Assembly: GCF_013177455.1 (NCBI RefSeq) | Contig: NZ_CP053660.1 | Span: forward strand, 2,666,001-2,730,000 | Origin: Nocardioides marmotae | Lineage (GTDB): Bacteria > Actinomycetota > Actinomycetes > Propionibacteriales > Nocardioidaceae | DNA length: 64,000 bases | Direction of reading: 5' to 3' | Part shown: positions 8,528 through 17,100 of the stretch, piece after piece | Layout of the letters: each line of letters opens with the position of its first letter | Position numbering within the stretch: position 1 is the first letter of the stretch | Position numbers and translations under genes: made by a program | Notes under the pieces: generated by a model | Told to the model about the DNA's origin: nothing | What the model saw: the letters and a program-made list of their open reading frames with translations, nothing else | Databases searched by the model: none

Positions 8528-9324
8528 CACGGCACCTCGTGGGTCAGCTCGACACCGTCGGCCCAGGTGCTGCAGCCGCAGCCGTCGGGGTCCGGCAGCG
8601 CCGCGACCACGTCGGTGAGCAGCCCCTTGAGCCGCTCGAGGTTGTCCCGGAAGAGCGCGAAGACCTCCTCCTGCCCGACGCCGGCGCCGTGCTCGACGCC
8701 GGCGTCCATGTCGGTCACCAGCGCGATCGCGGAGTAGCACTGGCGCATCTCGCGCGCGAGCGCCGCCTCGGGCGCGCCGGTCATGTTGATCAGGTCCCAG
8801 CCCTGCGCGGCGTAGTGCTGCGACTCGGCGCGGGTGGAGAACCGCGGCCCCTCGACCACCACCATGGTGCCGCCGTCGCGGACGTCCATCGCCGCGCCGG
8901 CGCCGACGACCGCGCGCCGCAGCCGCGGGCAGTACGGGTCCGCGAACGGCAGGTGCACCGCTCCGGTCTCCACGAAGCTGCCGATCCGCCGGTGCGTGCG
9001 GTCGACGAGCTGGTCGGGCACGACGACGTCGCCGGGCGCGACGGTCTCCCGCAGGCCGCCGACCGCGCACGGGGCGAGCACCTGGCGCACCCCGAGGCTG
9101 CGCAGCGCCCACGCGTTGGCGCGGTAGTTGATCGCGTGCGGCGGGTAGGCGTGGTCCGCGCCGTGCCGCGGGAGGAAGGCCACCCGGCGGCCCGCCACGG
9201 TGCCCACCGCCAGCGGCGAGGAGGGGGCGCCGTACGGCGTCTCGACGACGACCTCCTCGGGGTCGTCGAGGAAGGAGTAGAAGCCGGTGCCGCCGATGAC
9301 GGCCACGTCTGCGCGAGCGCTCAT
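8527..9324 (-). CDS. MTAP/PNP-family nucleoside phosphorylase
   Basis: 265 residues. VIGGTGFY at the start, LPRHGADHAYPPHAINYRAN (the RHGxxHxxxPHxxxxRAN phosphate/ribose block), VVVEGPRFSTRAE and the NMTGAPEAALARE base-site region identify the methylthioadenosine phosphorylase branch of the purine nucleoside phosphorylase family. Such enzymes cleave 5'-methylthioadenosine or similar purine nucleosides with phosphate. The base-site aspartate position (TDMDAG) resembles MTAP. It is coupled with the epimerase. Whether it does methionine salvage or serves the sugar cluster is open; no other salvage gene is nearby. A weak CACAGT hexamer lies 6 nt before the ATG. Confidence 0.88.
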   Translation of the reverse strand: MSARADVAVIGGTGFYSFLDDPEEVVVETPYGAPSSPLAVGTVAGRRVAFLPRHGADHAYPPHAINYRANAWALRSLGVRQVLAPCAVGGLRETVAPGDVVVPDQLVDRTHRRIGSFVETGAVHLPFADPYCPRLRRAVVGAGAAMDVRDGGTMVVVEGPRFSTRAESQHYAAQGWDLINMTGAPEAALAREMRQCYSAIALVTDMDAGVEHGAGVGQEEVFALFRDNLERLKGLLTDVVAALPDPDGCGCSTWADGVELTHEVP

Positions 9325-9367
9325 GGCCGCACTGTGCCCGGTCAGGGCACCGGCGACCCGCTCGGGC

Positions 9368-9562
9368 TCACTTCTCGCTGGCGGGCAGGCCCAGGGTCGA
9401 CCAGACCGCGGCCCAGACCTCCTTGGGCGGCACGCCGGCGTCGAGCGCCTCGCGCGCGGTGCGGCCCCCGAGCTCGGCCATCACGAACTGGTCGGCCCAG
9501 ACCTCGTAGTAGCCGGCGCCCAGCGCCCGCTCCAGCCGCGCCCAGAGCTCGGTGTGTCGCAT
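9368..9562 (-). CDS. DUF3046 small protein
   Basis: 64 residues: begins MRHTELWARLERALG and contains YYEVWADQFVMAELGGRT, the DUF3046 hallmark. Function unknown. In many actinobacteria this gene sits directly upstream of recA; here about 7 kb of other genes lie between, which supports the view that the ancestral cluster was split. A GATGAT hexamer lies 6 nt before the ATG, consistent with a weak leaderless promoter. Confidence 0.85.
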   Translation of the reverse strand: MRHTELWARLERALGAGYYEVWADQFVMAELGGRTAREALDAGVPPKEVWAAVWSTLGLPASEK

Positions 9563-9632
9563 GCCCCCATCATCGCCTCTGCCCGGCTCCCACCGGCCAC
9601 CGGCGTCGCGCGCCGTCGGTCAGGATGGGGTC

Positions 9633-10133
9633 ATGTCCACGCCCGTCCTGGTCCGCCCCGCCGTCGCCGCCGACCTGCCCGCGATCGCCGCGGTCTACGA
9701 CCACCAGGTGCGCACCGGCGTCGCGACCTTCGACCTGGAGCCGCAGGGCACGGCGTACTGGGAGCAGCGGCTGGCCGGCCTCGGCCCGGGCGACCACCTG
9801 CTGGTGGCCGAGGAGGACGGCGAGGTGCTCGGGTACGCCGCCGCGTCGCCGTACCGCCCGCGACCGGCCTACCGCCACGCGCGCGAGGTCTCGGTCCACC
9901 TCGCCGACACCGCCCGCGGGCGCGGCGTCGGCAGCGCGCTCTACGACGACCTGCTGGCGCGGCTGCGGGCCGACGGGGTCCACACCGCGCTGGCCGTCGT
10001 CGCGCTCCCCAACCCGGCCAGCCGCGCGCTGCACCGCCGCTGCGGCTTCGAGCCGGTCGGGGTGCTGCGCGAGGTCGGCTTCAAGCACGAGCGCTGGATC
10101 GACACCGAGCTGTGGCAGCTGATGCTCAGGTGA
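9633..10133 (+). CDS. GNAT N-acetyltransferase, phosphinothricin-acetyltransferase-like
   Basis: 166 residues. The acetyl-CoA loop is in VSVHLADTARGRGVGSALYDDL (R-G-x-G-V/S), and VVALPNPASRALHRRCGFEPVG is typical of the PAT/Bar and MnaT subfamily, which acetylates the free amine of phosphinothricin, methionine sulfone or related amino acids. Physiological substrate unknown. The ATG 9633 is chosen because the TRGR-aligned fold begins just after it; CAGGAT lies 6 nt before it. Its 3' end overlaps the converging ABC permease gene by 8 nt. Confidence 0.87.
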   Translation: MSTPVLVRPAVAADLPAIAAVYDHQVRTGVATFDLEPQGTAYWEQRLAGLGPGDHLLVAEEDGEVLGYAAASPYRPRPAYRHAREVSVHLADTARGRGVGSALYDDLLARLRADGVHTALAVVALPNPASRALHRRCGFEPVGVLREVGFKHERWIDTELWQLMLR

Positions 10134-10932
10134 GCAGCAGCGAGTCCAGCCGCCGCCGGACGACGTACAGCCCGACGAGCCCCATGACCACCAGGTAGAC
10201 CACCGAGACCGCCGAGGACCACGACAGCGCGCCGGTGGTCAGCTCGCGGCACAGCACGACGCCGCGGTAGAGCGGGGTGCACTCCACGACCCAGCGCAGC
10301 CAGCCGTCGAAGGCCGTGATCGGGAAGAACGTGGCCGAGAACAGGAACAGCGGCACCTGGACCAGGGTGATCTTGTCGAAGTCCTGCCAGCTCTTCATGA
10401 AGGTCGTCAGCGCCATGCAGACCGCGCTGAACGCGAAGCCGATGAGCAGGGCGGCGGGCAGCGCGAGCAGCGCCCACCAGGAGTCGATGAGCCCCATCGC
10501 CAGCATCACGAGCAGGAACGCCGCGGAGTAGGTGCCGCCGCGCAGCTGGCCCCAGACGATCTCGGCCCGGGCGATGTCGGAGGTCGTCAGCGGCGTCGCG
10601 AGCATCTGGTCGTAGAGCTTGTCGTAGCGCAGCTTGAAGAAGACGCCGTAGGTGCTGTCCAGCAGCGCGCCGTTGAACGCGGACGCGGCGAGCATCGCCG
10701 GCGCCACGAACGCGGCGTACGGCACCTCCTCGCCGTTGAAGGTGAAGGTGTCGATGAGCTGGCCGACGCCGATGCCGATGGAGAACAGGTAGAAGACCGG
10801 CTCGAGGAAGCCGGTGAGGAAGAGCTTCCACGCGTCGCGGTAGACCAGGTAGTTGCGCAGCACCAGCAGCCGCAGCGCCTGCCAGGCGCTCAGCGGCGGG
10901 AGCGGCTCGCGGGGCGTGAGGACCTCGCTCAT
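10126..10932 (-). CDS. ABC-2 type exporter permease (second permease)
   Basis: 268 residues with six hydrophobic segments and the ABC-2 family block around LYDQMLATPLTTSDIARAE, the same motif as in the preceding permease. It belongs to the NodJ/DrrB-like group of multidrug, polysaccharide or lipo-oligosaccharide exporters. The ATG overlaps the first permease stop (ATGA). With the ATPase and the other permease it would form a heterodimeric-permease exporter. Substrate cannot be inferred; no biosynthetic cluster is attached. Confidence 0.87.
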   Translation of the reverse strand: MSEVLTPREPLPPLSAWQALRLLVLRNYLVYRDAWKLFLTGFLEPVFYLFSIGIGVGQLIDTFTFNGEEVPYAAFVAPAMLAASAFNGALLDSTYGVFFKLRYDKLYDQMLATPLTTSDIARAEIVWGQLRGGTYSAAFLLVMLAMGLIDSWWALLALPAALLIGFAFSAVCMALTTFMKSWQDFDKITLVQVPLFLFSATFFPITAFDGWLRWVVECTPLYRGVVLCRELTTGALSWSSAVSVVYLVVMGLVGLYVVRRRLDSLLLT

Positions 10933-11783
10933 GAGATCAGCCGCTTCCGCAGGCCGGAGACCGACCAGGACCAGCCGAGGACGCACAGCGCGAGCAGCAC
11001 GGCGACGTTGACGCCGGCCAGCCACCAGGTGACGTGGTCGAGGGCGAACATCCGCGAGAGGTTCACCCCGTGCCACAGCGGCGTGAGCCGGGCCACCCAG
11101 GACCCGACGGCGCCGAGGTTGTCGACGGGGAAGAACGCCCCGGAGAAGAGGAACAGCGGGAAGACGCCGAGCCGGTAGAGCACACCGAAGGCCGTCTCCG
11201 AGCGCAACCGCGCGGTGAAGCCGTAGACCAGCCCGGCGAAGGCCATCCCGGTCAGCACCTGGGCGCCGAACGCCAGGAACGGCCCCCACCAGGTCGCGTA
11301 GACGCCGAACGGCGCGAGCACGGCGGTGAAGACCGCGCAGGTCGTGACCAGCCGGAAGCCGACGAAGGCCAGGGTCGCGCCGACCAGGTGCGGGACCTGC
11401 AGCGGCGTGGCGAGCATCGAGTCATAGACCCGCTGCCACTTGATCAGCCCCATGACGGGGTAGGTCGTCTCCCCCACCGCGGTCTGCATGGCGTGGGCGG
11501 CGATCAGGCCGGGGACGACGAAGGCGAGGTACGACGTGGCGCCCTCGAGCTGGTCGGGGTCGGCCTCGATGAAGCCGCCGAGGATCACGCCCATCGCCAC
11601 GACGTAGAACAGCGGGGCGAGGAAGGAGCTGACGACCGTCCCGCGCCAGGTGCGCCGGTAGACCGTCCACCAGTAGTCGGTCTGCCGGGCGATGCCGACC
11701 AGCAGCGGGAGGTCGCCGCGGGCGCCGGTGGCGGTCCCCTGCCGGGACCCGGAGGACTCGGAGGACTCGGGGGCGGCGGTCAT
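10929..11783 (-). CDS. ABC-2 type exporter permease (first permease)
   Basis: 284 residues. About 30 residues of Ser/Glu/Gly-rich cytoplasmic sequence precede six hydrophobic segments. VYDSMLATPLQVPHLVGAT is the ABC-2 signature, and a PLWHGVNLSRM stretch near the end resembles the PLYRGVVLCRE of its partner, showing that the two permeases are diverged paralogues. The ATG overlaps the ATPase stop (TGATG). Confidence 0.87.
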   Translation of the reverse strand: MTAAPESSESSGSRQGTATGARGDLPLLVGIARQTDYWWTVYRRTWRGTVVSSFLAPLFYVVAMGVILGGFIEADPDQLEGATSYLAFVVPGLIAAHAMQTAVGETTYPVMGLIKWQRVYDSMLATPLQVPHLVGATLAFVGFRLVTTCAVFTAVLAPFGVYATWWGPFLAFGAQVLTGMAFAGLVYGFTARLRSETAFGVLYRLGVFPLFLFSGAFFPVDNLGAVGSWVARLTPLWHGVNLSRMFALDHVTWWLAGVNVAVLLALCVLGWSWSVSGLRKRLIS

Positions 11784-12751
11784 CAGTCGACCAGGGTCCG
11801 GCCGGTGAGCCGGAGGAAGACGTCCTCCAGCGTGGAGCGGCGCACCAGCGTGGCGACCGGGCGCAGGCCGCGCTCGAGGGTCTTGGCGACGACCTCCTCG
11901 CCGTCGGCGCTGTAGACGAGCAGTCGGTCGGGCAGCACCTCGACCCGCTCGCCGAGGTCGGCGACCTGCTCGGCGACCGCCTCGTGGCCCCCGCCGCCGG
12001 CGGCGACCCCGAACCGCAGCTCGGCGACCTCGCGGCTGGAGTGCTCCCGGATCAGGTCGAGCGGCGAGCCCTCCGCGACGATCAGGCCCTTGTCCATGAC
12101 CACGAGCCGGTCGCAGAGCTGCTCGGCCTCGTCCATGTAGTGCGTGGTGATGACCAGGGTGACGCCGGCCTGCTTGAGCCGGAACAGCCGGTCCCACAGC
12201 ACGTGCCGGGCCTGCGGGTCCAGGCCGGTCGTCGGCTCGTCGAGCAGCAGCAGGTCGGGGCGGTTGACCAGCGAGCGGGCGATGGTGAGCCGGCGCTTCA
12301 TGCCGCCGGAGAGGTCCTCGACCTTCGCGTCGGCCTTGTCGGTGAGCTGCACGAAGTCCAGCAGCTCCGCGACCCGGTCGCGCACCTCCTTCTTCGGCAT
12401 CCCGAAGTAGCGGCCGTAGATGTAGAGGTTGTCGCGGACGTTCAGCTCGGTGTCGAGGGTGTCCTCCTGCGGGCACACCCCGAGCCGGCCACGGATCGCC
12501 GGCCCGTCGACGGCCGGGTCCATGCCGAGGATCCGCAGCTCGCCGCCGCTGACCGGGGAGACGGCCGCGACCATCCGCATCGTCGAGGACTTCCCGGCGC
12601 CGTTGGGCCCGAGGAAGCCGAACGCCTCGCCCCGGCGTACCTCGACGTCGATGCCGCGCACCGCCTCGATGTCGCCGAAGGACTTGCGGAGGCCGCGCGC
12701 CGAGATCATCGACGTGATCATCGACGTCGTCGCGGGGGTGGGCTCGCTCAC
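11783..12751 (-). CDS. ABC exporter ATP-binding protein (DrrA/NodI-like)
   Basis: 322 residues from GTG 12749-12751. Walker A GPNGAGKSS, signature LSGGMKRR, Walker B LLLLDEPTTGLDP and the switch His in ITTHYMDEAEQ are all intact, so it should be an active ATPase. A ~90-residue C-terminal extension, as in DrrA and NodI, follows. The open frame reaches 57 nt further upstream, but that start would overlap the alcohol dehydrogenase; an internal ATG near residue 10 is the other candidate. No strong ribosome site decides between them. First gene of a tightly overlapping three-gene exporter operon. Confidence 0.88.
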   Translation of the reverse strand: MSEPTPATTSMITSMISARGLRKSFGDIEAVRGIDVEVRRGEAFGFLGPNGAGKSSTMRMVAAVSPVSGGELRILGMDPAVDGPAIRGRLGVCPQEDTLDTELNVRDNLYIYGRYFGMPKKEVRDRVAELLDFVQLTDKADAKVEDLSGGMKRRLTIARSLVNRPDLLLLDEPTTGLDPQARHVLWDRLFRLKQAGVTLVITTHYMDEAEQLCDRLVVMDKGLIVAEGSPLDLIREHSSREVAELRFGVAAGGGGHEAVAEQVADLGERVEVLPDRLLVYSADGEEVVAKTLERGLRPVATLVRRSTLEDVFLRLTGRTLVD

Positions 12752-12761
12752 GGACGGGAGG

Positions 12762-13805
12762 CTAGCGCCGCCCGGGGACGACGACGGTGATCCCGGGGCA
12801 GGCGGCACCCGGTGTGCCGAGGGCGGCCATCGCCGCGGGGGCCTCGGCGAGCGGGATCCGGCGGGTCACCAGCGCGGCCGGGTCGAGGGTGCCGGCGGCG
12901 ACGAGGTCGAGCATCGCGGGGTACTCGTGGGCGGCCATCCCGTGGGAGCCGACCACCGTGAGCTCGTGGGCGACCACCACGTCCATCGGCAGCGGCGGCG
13001 CGGCCTGGTCGCCGAGCAGCAGGCCGACCTGGACGTGGCGGCCGCGGCGGCGCAGCGACCGGACCGAGGCGGCGGCGGTCGCCGGGGAGCCGACCGCGTC
13101 GACCGAGACGTGGGCCCCGCCGCCGGTGGCGTCGCGGACCGCGTCGGCGACCGGCACCGCGGCCGGGTCGAGCACCTCCGCGCCGAGCGCGCAGGCGGCC
13201 TCGCGGGCCGCGGGGTCGAGGTCGGTGGCGACCACGTGCGCGCCGAGCGCGACGCCGACCATCACCGCGGAGAGGCCCACCCCGCCGCAGCCGTGGACCG
13301 CGAGGTGCTGGCCGGCCCGCAGGCCGCCGTGCACGGTCAGGGCGCGGTACGACGTCGCGAACCGGCAGCCGAGCGCCGCGGCCGCGTCGAGGGCGAGCCC
13401 GTCGGGCACCCGCACCAGGTTCGTGGCCGCCGCGGGGACGGCGACCCGCTCGGCCCACGAGCCGGGGTAGGTGAACCCGGGCTGGACCTGGTCGGGGCAG
13501 ACCTGCTGCTCCCCCGCCGCGCACCACGCGCAGCGGCCGCAGGCCACCACGAACGGCACGGTCACCCGGTCGCCGACCGACCAGCCCGCGACCTCCGCGC
13601 CGACCTCGACGAGGGTGCCGGCGAATTCGTGGCCGGGCACCATCGGCAGCGGCACGGGGTCGTGGCCCTGCCAGGCGTGCCAGTCCGAGCGGCACACCCC
13701 GGTCGCGGCGACCTCGACCACCACGCCGCCGGCCGGGCACGCCGGCTCCGCCACGTCCTCGACGACCGGCTGCTCGCCGTAGGCCCGGTACACCACCGCT
13801 CGCAT
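12762..13805 (-). CDS. Zinc-dependent alcohol dehydrogenase
   Basis: 347 residues. Catalytic zinc ligands are in VCRSDWHAW and GHEFAG; the four structural-zinc cysteines appear as CGRCAWCAAGEQQVC. The NAD(P) motif HGCGGVGLSA lies near residue 165 and TDLD after strand 2 suggests NAD preference. Typical medium-chain dehydrogenase acting on primary or secondary alcohols. It stops 10 nt before the ABC ATPase start; a shared transcript is possible. The start follows TAGGCT by 7 nt, indicating a leaderless mRNA. Confidence 0.9.
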   Translation of the reverse strand: MRAVVYRAYGEQPVVEDVAEPACPAGGVVVEVAATGVCRSDWHAWQGHDPVPLPMVPGHEFAGTLVEVGAEVAGWSVGDRVTVPFVVACGRCAWCAAGEQQVCPDQVQPGFTYPGSWAERVAVPAAATNLVRVPDGLALDAAAALGCRFATSYRALTVHGGLRAGQHLAVHGCGGVGLSAVMVGVALGAHVVATDLDPAAREAACALGAEVLDPAAVPVADAVRDATGGGAHVSVDAVGSPATAAASVRSLRRRGRHVQVGLLLGDQAAPPLPMDVVVAHELTVVGSHGMAAHEYPAMLDLVAAGTLDPAALVTRRIPLAEAPAAMAALGTPGAACPGITVVVPGRR

Positions 13806-13812
13806 GCGGCGG

Positions 13813-13818
13813 AGCCTA
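13813..13818 (-). promoter_or_regulatory. -10 hexamer for leaderless alcohol dehydrogenase mRNA
   Basis: TAGGCT on the minus strand, 7 nt before the ATG at 13803-13805, no ribosome site. Confidence 0.6.
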
Positions 13819-13843
13819 GTGAGCCGCGGGGCGGCGTCCGGCG

Positions 13844-14074
13844 TCAGGCGCCGGTCGGGGTGTGGCTGGCCTGCTCGGAGGTGCGGGGGCCGGTCTGCTC
13901 GGAGTCCTCCTGGGTGCCCTCGGGGTCCTGGGTGCGCTCGTCGGACTCCTCGAGGATCGCCTCGGCCTGGGCCGCGGGGTCCGCGCTCCCGGCGGCCTCC
14001 TCCTCGGGCAGCAGCTCCGCGCGCCGGTCGATGCGCGCCTGGTCGGTCTCGTCGTGCTGGTGCTCCTCGCTCAT
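13844..14074 (-). CDS. Small acidic hypothetical protein
   Basis: 76 residues, highly acidic and hydrophilic, starting MSEEHQHDETDQARIDRRAE and containing LLPEEEAAGSADPAAQAE. No hydrophobic core, so probably disordered. It resembles short conserved actinobacterial proteins often encoded beside lhr, but no function is known to me. It lies antisense within the end of a very long frame that is only a shadow of lhr. TACGTT lies 7 nt before its ATG. It diverges from lhr. Confidence 0.75.
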   Translation of the reverse strand: MSEEHQHDETDQARIDRRAELLPEEEAAGSADPAAQAEAILEESDERTQDPEGTQEDSEQTGPRTSEQASHTPTGA

Positions 14075-14081
14075 GCTCCCG

Positions 14082-14087
14082 AACGTA
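14082..14087 (-). promoter_or_regulatory. -10 hexamer for the small acidic protein gene
   Basis: TACGTT on the minus strand, 7 nt upstream of ATG 14072-14074. Confidence 0.55.
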
Positions 14088-14146
14088 CCCGGGCAACGGT
14101 CCGCGCAAGCGCCGGGCCGCTCGCCCGGACGATCCACGGCCGCGCA

Positions 14147-14169
14147 CTGTCGGTGCCCTGAGCGAGGAT
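14147..14169 (+). promoter_or_regulatory. PafBC-type DNA-damage promoter of lhr
   Basis: CTGTCGGTG, 8 nt, GAGGAT: identical spacing to the recA promoter at 2347-2369 and differing from TTGTCRGTG-N8-TANNNT only at the first base of each block. The hexamer ends 7 nt before GTG 14177, the leaderless spacing seen at many genes here. Confidence 0.6.
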
Positions 14170-14176
14170 GGACGAC

Positions 14177-17100
14177 GTGCCCGACCCGACCGACCCCGCT
14201 GACGCCCTGGCGCGCTTCAGCGACGCGACCCGCACCTGGTTCGGTGCGGCCTTCGCGGCGCCGACGCCGGCCCAGCAGGGTGCGTGGGCGGCGATCGATG
14301 CGGGCCGGCACGCGCTGGTCGTGGCGCCGACCGGCTCGGGCAAGACCCTCTCGGCGTTCCTGTGGTCGCTGGACCGGTTGCTCTCCGAGCCGCGCCCCGA
14401 GGACAAGCAGAAGCGCTGCCGCGTCCTCTACGTCTCCCCGCTCAAGGCGCTGGCCGTCGACGTGGAGCGCAACCTGCGCACGCCGCTGACCGGCATCCGG
14501 CAGACCGCCGACCGGCTGGGCACGACGGTGCCCGAGGTGCGGGTCGGCGTGCGCTCCGGCGACACCCCGGCCGCCGACCGGCGCAAGCTGGTGACCGACC
14601 CGCCCGACATCATGATCACGACCCCCGAGTCGCTGTTCCTGATGCTCACCTCCCAGGCCCGCGAGTCGCTGCGCGGGGTGGAGACGGTCATCCTCGACGA
14701 GGTCCACGCCGTCGCCGGCACCAAGCGCGGCGCGCACCTCGCCCTGACCCTCGAGCGCCTCGACGCCCTGCTGGACCGACCCGCGCAGCGGGTCGGCCTC
14801 TCCGCCACGGTCCGCCCGCTCGACGAGGTGGCCCGCTTCCTCGGCGGCTCCGCGCCGGTGGAGATCGTGGCGCCGCCCTCGACGAAGGAGTGGGACCTCA
14901 AGGTCGTGGTCCCGGTCGAGGACATGACCGCTCCGGAGCAGTACGACGAGGATTCCGAGGAGCCCGCCCGCGCGCAGTCGATCTGGCCGCACGTCGAGGA
15001 GCGGGTGGTCGACCTGATCGAGGAGCACCGCTCGACGATCGTCTTCGCCAACTCCCGGCGGCTGGCCGAGCGGCTGACCGCCCGGCTCAACGAGATCGCC
15101 ACCGCGCGGGCCGCCCCCGACGCCGACGCCCTCGAGCGGCAGACCGGCGGCGGTCAGACCGGCCCGCCGGCGCAGGTGATGGCGCAGTCCGGCTCCTCGC
15201 GCCCGGTCTCGGCCGACGACCCGTACGCCACCGTCGTCGCCAAGGCCCACCACGGCTCGGTCTCCAAGGAGCAGCGCGCCCTCATCGAGGACGACCTCAA
15301 GCGCGGCCGGCTCCCCGCGGTGGTCGCCACCAGCAGCCTCGAGCTCGGCATCGACATGGGCGCGGTCGACCTCGTCGTCCAGATCGAGTCCCCGCCCAGC
15401 GTCGCCTCCGCGCTCCAGCGCGTCGGGCGGGCCGGCCACCAGGTCGGCGAGGTCTCCCGCGGCGTGCTGTTCCCCAAGCACCGCGGCGACCTCGCCCAGA
15501 CCGCTGTCGCCGTCGAGCGGATGCGCGCCGGCGCGATCGAGTCCCTGCGCGTCCCGGCCAACCCCCTCGACGTGCTCGCCCAGCAGGTCGTCGCGGCCAC
15601 CGCGATGGAGCCCTGGCCGGTCGACGACCTCTTCGACCTGGTCCGCCGCACCGCCTCCTTCGCCCAGCTGCCCCGCTCGGCGTACGACGCCGTGCTGGAC
15701 CTGCTCGCCGGGCGCTACCCCTCCGACGAGTTCGCCGAGCTCCGCCCCCGCATCGTGTGGGACCGGGTCACCGGCACCCTCACCGGGCGGCCGGGCGCGC
15801 AGCGGCTGGCGGTGACCAGCGGCGGCACGATCCCCGACCGCGGCCTGTTCGGCGTCTTCCTCGTCGGCGGCGAGGGCCCCGGCAAGCGGGTCGGCGAGCT
15901 GGACGAGGAGATGGTCTACGAGTCCCGCGTGGGCGACATCTTCGCCCTCGGCGCGACCAGCTGGCGGATCGAGGACATCACCCACGACCGGGTCCTCGTC
16001 ACCCCCGCGCCGGGCATCCCCGGCCGGCTGCCGTTCTGGAAGGGCGACGCCCCCGGCCGCCCCGCCGAGCTCGGCACCGCCATCGGCGCCTTCACCCGCG
16101 AGCTCGGCGCCCTGCCGCCGCCGAAGGCCGAGCAGGTCGCCCGCGAGCGCGGCCTCGACGAGTACGCCGCCGCCAACCTGGTGGCCTACCTCCACGAGCA
16201 GCTCGAGGCCACCAACGTGCTGCCCAGCGACCGCACCCTGGTGGTGGAACGGTTCCGCGACGAGCTCGGCGACTGGCGCCTGGTGCTGCACTCCCCCTTC
16301 GGCACGCCCGTCCACGCGCCGTGGGCGCTGGCGATCAACGCCCGCCTGCGCGAGCGGTACGGCATCGACGGCCAGGCGGTCGCCTCCGACGACGGCATCG
16401 TCATCCGGATCCCCGACACCGACGCGGAGCCGCCCGGCGGCGACGTGATCGTCTTCGAGGCCGACGAGATCGACGACCTGGTCACCACCGAGGTCGGCGG
16501 GTCCGCGCTGTTCGCCGCCCGGTTCCGCGAGTGCGCGGCCCGCGCGCTGCTGCTGCCCCGGCGCGACCCCGGGCGGCGCTCCCCGCTGTGGCAGCAGCGG
16601 CAGCGCTCCGCGGCCCTGCTCGAGGTCGCCTCGAAGTACCCCTCCTTCCCCATCGTCCTGGAGGCCGTCCGCGAGTGCCTCCAGGACGTCTACGACCTGC
16701 CCGCCCTGGTCGCCCTGATGCGCAGCATCGACCGGCGCGAGGTCCGCGTCGTCGACGTCTCGACCCACGCCCCGTCGCCGTTCGCCCGCAGCCTGCTCTT
16801 CGGGTACGTCGCCCAGTTCATGTACGAGGGCGACTCCCCCATCGCCGAGCGCCGCGCGGCCGCCCTCTCCCTGGACCAGGGCCTGCTGGCCGAGCTCCTG
16901 GGCCGCGCCGAGCTGCGCGAGCTGCTCGACCCCGACGTGCTCGCCGAGGTCGAGGCCGAGCTGCAACGGCTCCACCCCGACCGCCGCGCCCGCGACGCCG
17001 AGGGCGTCGCGGACCTGCTGCGCGGGCTCGGCCCGTTGACCACCGCCGAGGTCGCCGAGCGCTGCGTCGAGGGCGCCGACGTCGCCGGCTGGCTGCGCAC

